Source: Nanobdellota archaeon (lineage in GTDB: Bacteria > Patescibacteriota > Minisyncoccia > UBA6257 > GWB1-50-10). Taken from it: DNA of 10,752 nucleotides. The notes beneath the pieces are model-generated. The model made no database searches and was not told where the DNA came from. It was given only the letters and a program-made list of their open reading frames with translations. Where the stretch lies: the NCBI GenBank assembly GCA_030695805.1, contig JAUYPG010000066.1:1-10752 (forward strand), written 5' to 3'. This document shows, one piece after another, positions 7,601 to 10,752 of the stretch (position 1 is the stretch's first letter; every line of letters starts with the position of its first letter). Position numbers and translations under genes: made by a program.

Positions 7601-8564
7601 AAAATACGTTTTTATACAGCTCGGATTTTGCGGGGTCGGGGGCATTCTCGGCCAGGGAGATGCTCCGTTCAACTTTTTTGTCTATTATCTTTTCCAATTG
7701 CATAATCGCTTCTTCTCGTATGCCTTTCTTCAAAAGATTTCCGCGCATTAATTTCATCGGATCGGCTTTCATCCATTTTTTGAATTCGCTTTTCGGGCGG
7801 TAGCCCACGGCAAAATCCTCGCCGACCCCGACGTGCTCCAGATACCGATAGTATTTGAGATGCAAAAAGCTTGGTTTTTTGGTCTTTTTGATCATATTGA
7901 TCGCCTTCGTGGCGATTTCGAAAATAACCTCCGGGTCGGTTGATGAACTCGTAAACACGTTGCTTTCAAATTTTCCCACAATGTCGGCGATTGATTTGTA
8001 TCCGTGCCTGGCGGCCTCGCCGGCATGTATCGCGAAACCATTATCCTCACAGACAAAAAGAAGCGGCACCTTTTTCAGGCACGCGAAATTCAAACTCTCC
8101 CAAAACGCACCTTCCTCAATGGCGCCGTCGCCAAAAAAGACCGTGGTTATCTTCCCGTTCCTTTTTACCTTATTGGCATACGCCACTCCAGCGGCGACCG
8201 GTATGGTGGTGGCGACCACGGCTGATACCCCCACGAGTCCCGCGCTTGGTCTGGACAAGAACATCGAGCCGGCCTTCCCTCCCGCGTTGCCGGAGGCCTT
8301 CCCATACATTTCCGCGAAAAATCCGTCGGTTTCTCCGGTTTTTGCCAAATACAAGCCGTGACTTCGATATGTGCCAAGCGCCTGATCCTGCCGTCGAAGG
8401 GCCTGGCACACTCCCGCGATAATCGCTTCTTCGCCCATTGACATGTGCATCGGCGATTTCATTACGTTTCTTTTGTAGTTATTGATAATTCCCCGTTCCG
8501 CGCTACGGATTAGATACACTTTCTTATATAACTCTATCGCGATTTTTTTTGAGACGGCTTTCAT
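7587..8564 (-). CDS. Thiamine-diphosphate enzyme, E1-alpha-like subunit
   Basis: This protein has 325 residues from the ATG at 8564. A TTG at 8594 would add 10 residues and overlap the previous gene by 8 bases. I prefer the ATG because the family helix (ELYKKVYLIRSAE) begins just after it, but neither start has a well-placed Shine-Dalgarno. E1-alpha chains bind the diphosphate half of thiamine diphosphate through magnesium. Visible here are YRSHG (66-70), GGKAGSM (95-101), and the thiamine motif GDGAIEEG (145-152) ending at D174-N175. The late loop that in pyruvate dehydrogenase carries the phosphorylation site and a GHS motif reads YRYLEHVGVGED instead, as in non-classical relatives. It sits between a Gfo/Idh oxidoreductase gene and its beta partner. 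The likely chemistry is decarboxylation of a 2-oxo acid and transfer of the resulting acyl or aldehyde unit, but the substrate is not evident. Confidence 0.92.
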   Translation of the reverse strand: MKAVSKKIAIELYKKVYLIRSAERGIINNYKRNVMKSPMHMSMGEEAIIAGVCQALRRQDQALGTYRSHGLYLAKTGETDGFFAEMYGKASGNAGGKAGSMFLSRPSAGLVGVSAVVATTIPVAAGVAYANKVKRNGKITTVFFGDGAIEEGAFWESLNFACLKKVPLLFVCEDNGFAIHAGEAARHGYKSIADIVGKFESNVFTSSSTDPEVIFEIATKAINMIKKTKKPSFLHLKYYRYLEHVGVGEDFAVGYRPKSEFKKWMKADPMKLMRGNLLKKGIREEAIMQLEKIIDKKVERSISLAENAPDPAKSELYKNVFYEKG

Positions 8565-8586
8565 GTCCTTGTCACTCAATCGTATC

Positions 8587-9588
8587 TTATTCAACTTCTA
8601 AAAGATTTACCACGCGCCCCTCTTTGCCGGAAAGTTTCACGGCCTGAAGCGCGCGGGCCTGCCCCAGCACATCCCCTTCATAGTCCTTTTCGCTTGCCGC
8701 GCCTTTTGCGATTTCTTCGCAAAATTCGTCAATCATGAGCCGGAAGTGGTCTGCGGGCGGAAATACTATTTCTTCCACCTTGTCATCTTTGTCGAGAAAC
8801 ATCTTTGTTTCCATATTGCTCGGCACAGCGTATGCCCGCTTCATGCGGATGTGCGCTTTTGTTCCCAACACGGCGTATGTTGATTGGTAGTAACTCCCGA
8901 AATATGAGGAAGCAAAAGCGGTTTTGCCGCCCGAAAATTCCAAAAGTATCCGTGTTTCCGTATCTACTCCGCTTTCAGCGTCAATATTTAATTTGCAGTA
9001 CACGCTTATCGGTTCCTCCTGAAAGACCATGCGGCTCGCGGCAATAGGATACACGCCGCAATAATTCAGGCACCCTCCTCCTGCCTCCTGCCTCATCATA
9101 TTTGTTTCTTTTTCGGGCATGGCAAAGCCGAAGCATCCCTCAAATTGCAAAAGCTCCCCAAGCACCCCTTCCCTGATGAGTTCTTTTGCCCGCGCGTTTT
9201 GCGGATGGTAGCGAAACATGAGGCCCTCAATCAGGCGCACATTATTTTTTCTCGCGGTCTCTACCATGCGCTTTGCGGACGCATACAATGTAGCCGCGGG
9301 TTTTTCAATATACGCGTGCTTCCCGGCTTCCGCGGCTTTTATTGCCCACTCTTCCTGAAACGCTGGGGGGAGGGAAATATAGACCGCGTCTATTTCCTTA
9401 TTTCGCAAAACATCTTCGTATGTTCCGAAACTATCGCAACCGAATTTCTTCGCGACTTCGGCTGCTTTTTCCGGATTTCTGCTTCCAATCATTCCAAGCT
9501 CCGATTTTTCGGAAGAAAGTATTGCGGGCATGACGCTCTTTTCCGCGACGCGGGATGTGCCGAGTACTCCAAATTGTACTTTGGTCAT
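8587..9588 (-). CDS. Gfo/Idh/MocA-family NAD(P)-dependent oxidoreductase
   Basis: This 333-residue protein has normal family length. The family oxidises or reduces a hydroxyl/keto group of sugars, often nucleotide-linked ones. The N-terminal Rossmann domain has GVLGTSRVA (7-15), IGSRNPEKA (34-42) and the DAVYISLPP strand (67-75). The EKPA motif (95-98) supplies the conserved lysine K96 next to the nicotinamide. FRYHPQ (125-130) and GGGCLNYCGVYPI (170-182) begin the second, substrate-binding domain. In most members the latter motif is GGGxLxDxGxY, with an aspartate that helps substrate binding or proton transfer; here that position is tyrosine (Y176), so reaction direction or substrate may differ. 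It comes 33 bases after the cupin gene and runs just into or up to the E1-alpha gene. The context suggests it handles a keto sugar on the same pathway as the cupin. Cytosolic; no signal peptide. Confidence 0.92.
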   Translation of the reverse strand: MTKVQFGVLGTSRVAEKSVMPAILSSEKSELGMIGSRNPEKAAEVAKKFGCDSFGTYEDVLRNKEIDAVYISLPPAFQEEWAIKAAEAGKHAYIEKPAATLYASAKRMVETARKNNVRLIEGLMFRYHPQNARAKELIREGVLGELLQFEGCFGFAMPEKETNMMRQEAGGGCLNYCGVYPIAASRMVFQEEPISVYCKLNIDAESGVDTETRILLEFSGGKTAFASSYFGSYYQSTYAVLGTKAHIRMKRAYAVPSNMETKMFLDKDDKVEEIVFPPADHFRLMIDEFCEEIAKGAASEKDYEGDVLGQARALQAVKLSGKEGRVVNLLEVE

Positions 9589-9621
9589 TGTGGTCAGGTG
9601 TTAAATGTCAGTTATCAAATA

Positions 9622-10008
9622 TTATTTTTTCCCCATTCCCAAATCCACATGAACAATCGGCTTTTCGCAATCGTTCCACTTTTTTGTGAGAAAGGTAACA
9701 TATTCAATGTCAGTAATAGCGTATGTTACGTGGGAGACGCCTTGGGGAATAAAAATAACATCCCCTTTTCCCACAAAAAGAAACTCCTCCTTGCCGTCCG
9801 CATCCGAAACCATGACGCCGTTTCCTTTGGTGAAAAGATAGTACTCGTCAAATTCAGGATGAAAGTGATTCCCCCGCACCGCGTTTTTGTTTATGAACTG
9901 GAAATTAAACTCAACCACGGGCTTCTCCGGGTAAAAGGTAAAAATTCCCCCACGCCCGTCCCGCACGGTCGCTAAATTACATTCGGGTTGGAGTTTTTTC
10001 AGTTTCAT
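9622..10008 (-). CDS. Cupin, sugar 3,4-ketoisomerase/epimerase-like (WxcM/FdtA-type)
   Basis: This small 128-residue single-domain cupin has the two classical motifs: H48, H50 and E55 in GNHFHPEFDEYYLF, and PQGVSH with H93 (88-93). These are the usual metal ligands or, in metal-free sugar isomerases such as FdtA/QdtA, catalytic histidines. It lacks the longer RmlC (dTDP-4-dehydrorhamnose 3,5-epimerase) layout and is shorter than RmlC. A role in isomerising or epimerising a keto nucleotide sugar is inferred from the family look and from its place at the head of a nucleotide-sugar operon. Alternatives are a dehydratase or an isomerase for a free sugar. It is the first gene after a good promoter, and its ATG follows AGCATCATT with no Shine-Dalgarno. 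The protein looks full length, with a conserved N-terminus and a short basic C-terminal tail. Confidence 0.85.
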   Translation of the reverse strand: MKLKKLQPECNLATVRDGRGGIFTFYPEKPVVEFNFQFINKNAVRGNHFHPEFDEYYLFTKGNGVMVSDADGKEEFLFVGKGDVIFIPQGVSHVTYAITDIEYVTFLTKKWNDCEKPIVHVDLGMGKK

Positions 10009-10020
10009 AATGATGCTTTT

Positions 10021-10049
10021 AATGTAGCCGAAACGCGTGTAAAGGTCAA
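10021..10049 (-). promoter_or_regulatory. Sigma70-type promoter for the glycan operon
   Basis: On the minus strand TTGACC (10044-10049) and TACATT (10021-10026) are separated by exactly 17 bases, each one or two changes from consensus. Transcription would begin near 10013-10015, only about 5-7 bases before the cupin ATG at 10008, leaving almost no 5' leader and no room for a Shine-Dalgarno. The site lies in the 69-base gap between the broken toxin gene and the operon. I saw no clear terminator hairpin in this gap, only short imperfect inverted repeats. Confidence 0.6.
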
Positions 10050-10077
10050 AACAAGGATATCGGACCCCGTCTTCTTT

Positions 10078-10275
10078 TCAAAAAGTATTTTGGAATTTCC
10101 GAACGGCGTCTGCAAGAAATTTTTCTATAGTTTTTCTCTCTACGGGATCGCGGAGGAAATCTATGTCCAGTGTTTGCACGTCGGATATCGAAACGAGCTG
10201 TCCTAAAAACAAGCGGGCATTGAAGTCCCCGTCGAATTTTTTTCGCGCAATTTCAATAACTTGTCCTAATTCCAC
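10078..10275 (-). pseudogene. C-terminal fragment of an AbiEii-type nucleotidyltransferase toxin
   Basis: A 65-codon open frame that could begin at a GTG (10275). It is rich in helix-forming residues (GQVIEIARKKFDGDFNARLF, then ISDVQTLDIDFL and ERKTIEKFLADAVRKFQ). This matches the helical tail that AbiEii/AbiGii (DUF1814) nucleotidyltransferases have after their catalytic domain. It lies in another frame from the N-terminal fragment, overlapping it by 10 bases. The two fragments add up to about 172 residues, where relatives have roughly 200-230, so a stretch between them seems lost. It is unlikely to be a gene in its own right. Confidence 0.65.
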
Positions 10276-10589
10276 TTATACATGATGGTTGGCTCGATAA
10301 GAGGATACGGATAATAAAAAAACGTTGTTTTTATCCCATCCACAAGGATATTCAATTGTTCCGGAACATGATATGTGGTTTTTACCGGCGCGTTTGGAAA
10401 TGTCCGGCGAACTTTGCGCAAGAGATCGGCCGGCAGCTCTTCTTCAGAAAAGAAATCGAAATCAACCGAGATTCTATGGCCAATCTGTAAGGCAAGCGCC
10501 GTTCCTCCCACAAGATAAAATTTCTTGAGCTTGCCGAGCTGCGAGAATAATTTTTTCGCTTTTTCCGTTAATGCTGATTCGTATACCAT
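10266..10589 (-). pseudogene. N-terminal fragment of an AbiEii-type nucleotidyltransferase toxin
   Basis: This 107-residue open frame contains the nucleotidyltransferase core: FYLVGGTALALQIGHR (24-39), with the GG motif, and SVDFDFF (41-47), with two aspartates expected to bind metal. The family (AbiEii/AbiGii, DUF1814) includes toxins of type IV toxin-antitoxin and phage-abortive systems that modify tRNA or other nucleotide targets. Translation stops right after LIEPTIMYKWN. Full-length relatives continue with a conserved helix carrying a lysine and an RG.K.DF.DLYFL-like segment; neither can be found here in any frame. A deletion of some 35-50 codons with a frame change is the simplest reading, making the gene inactive. 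An assembly error is an alternative. The gene lies 9 bases after the stop of the small partner ORF and in the same frame. Confidence 0.75.
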
Positions 10590-10598
10590 GGAAAGAAG

Positions 10599-10751
10599 TT
10601 ACCGAGATTTTCGAAAACTGGACACCGAAAAAAGAACCTGTGCCAAGCGGCGCGATTCGGGATATATTTCGGTCTCCAACCGGCGGGAAAGGACTTTTTT
10701 AATTTCTTCTTTTCCATACGTTTCTTGAATCCATTTCAAATGCTCCAGTTC
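10599..10751 (-). CDS. Small partner protein upstream of the AbiEii-type gene, C-terminus only
   Basis: The last 50 codons of an open frame that enters from the right edge and ends at TAA (10599-10601). The readable part starts ELEHLKWIQETYGKEEIKKV and continues with YPESRRLAQVLFSVSSF; it is mostly helical and charged. Its position, 9 bases before the nucleotidyltransferase fragment and in the same frame, is that of the small partner or antitoxin gene in AbiE-like pairs. The WIQETYGKEEIKKVL pattern resembles small proteins such as DUF6922 members found beside such genes; this is from memory and not firm. No DNA-binding motif can be identified in the visible part. The start is outside the window. 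Confidence 0.5.
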   Translation of the reverse strand, partial: ELEHLKWIQETYGKEEIKKVLSRRLETEIYPESRRLAQVLFSVSSFRKSR

Positions 10752-10752
10752 T

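Noticed and set aside
7601..7672. Upstream extension of the E1-beta gene by 24 codons
   Set aside because: It overlaps the alpha gene, and the added residues are proline-rich and unlike the family; homology begins at the ATG at 7600.
9145..9975. Long plus-strand open frame of 276 codons opposite the oxidoreductase and cupin genes
   Set aside because: It spans the intergenic gap and two well-supported minus-strand genes. Its product is rich in Cys, Phe and Arg without recognisable domains. It is an antisense shadow.
10009..10077. Possible transcription terminator between the toxin remnant and the cupin gene
   Set aside because: Only short inverted repeats (CTTTT/AAAAG, GGTC/GACC) are present, with no stable GC-rich stem followed by a T run on the minus strand.
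1..10752. CRISPR arrays, tRNA or rRNA genes, insertion sequences
   Set aside because: No regularly spaced repeats, no tRNA-like cloverleaf or rRNA segments, and no transposase motifs were seen; coding genes occupy nearly all of the window.

Overview
The window is a compact, single-strand block of surface-glycan genes. Every gene reads on the minus strand, so transcription runs from the right edge to the left edge and continues past base 1. Spacing is extremely tight: there are two ATGA stop/start overlaps, one 14-base overlap, and no gap over about 70 bases. Recognisable Shine-Dalgarno sequences are mostly absent. TGA, TAA and TAG all act as stops, so the code is standard in this respect. The packing and an AbiEii-type locus with a small partner gene would fit a small-genome environmental bacterium such as a Candidate Phyla Radiation (Patescibacteria) member. 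That is inference; no rRNA or other taxonomic marker is present.

Right edge (about 10078-10751): a decayed nucleotidyltransferase toxin locus of the AbiEii type. It has a cut-off small upstream partner gene and a toxin gene whose middle appears to be missing and whose frame is broken. Next (10021-10049) lies a good sigma70-like promoter (TTGACC, 17 bases, TACATT) that would start the glycan operon only a few bases before its first start codon.

Operon, in transcription order: a cupin of the sugar-isomerase/epimerase type; a Gfo/Idh/MocA oxidoreductase; a thiamine-diphosphate enzyme in two subunits (E1-alpha-like and E1-beta-like); two consecutive multi-pass membrane proteins (the second recognisably a GT-C/family 39-like glycosyltransferase, the first probably similar); a family 2 glycosyltransferase; a second copy of that glycosyltransferase fused to a zinc-binding sugar C-methyltransferase; a UDP-glucose/GDP-mannose dehydrogenase family enzyme; and the first 14 codons of an NAD-dependent sugar epimerase/dehydratase.

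Together these look like a pathway that makes one or more unusual nucleotide sugars (oxidised, ketone-bearing, C-methylated and perhaps carrying a two-carbon branch) and transfers sugars to a polyprenyl-phosphate carrier and then onto a surface polymer or protein. The most interesting points are the glycosyltransferase/C-methyltransferase fusion, which apparently followed a tandem duplication, and the E1-type pair with no E2 or E3, next to sugar enzymes. The actual sugar cannot be deduced from this window.
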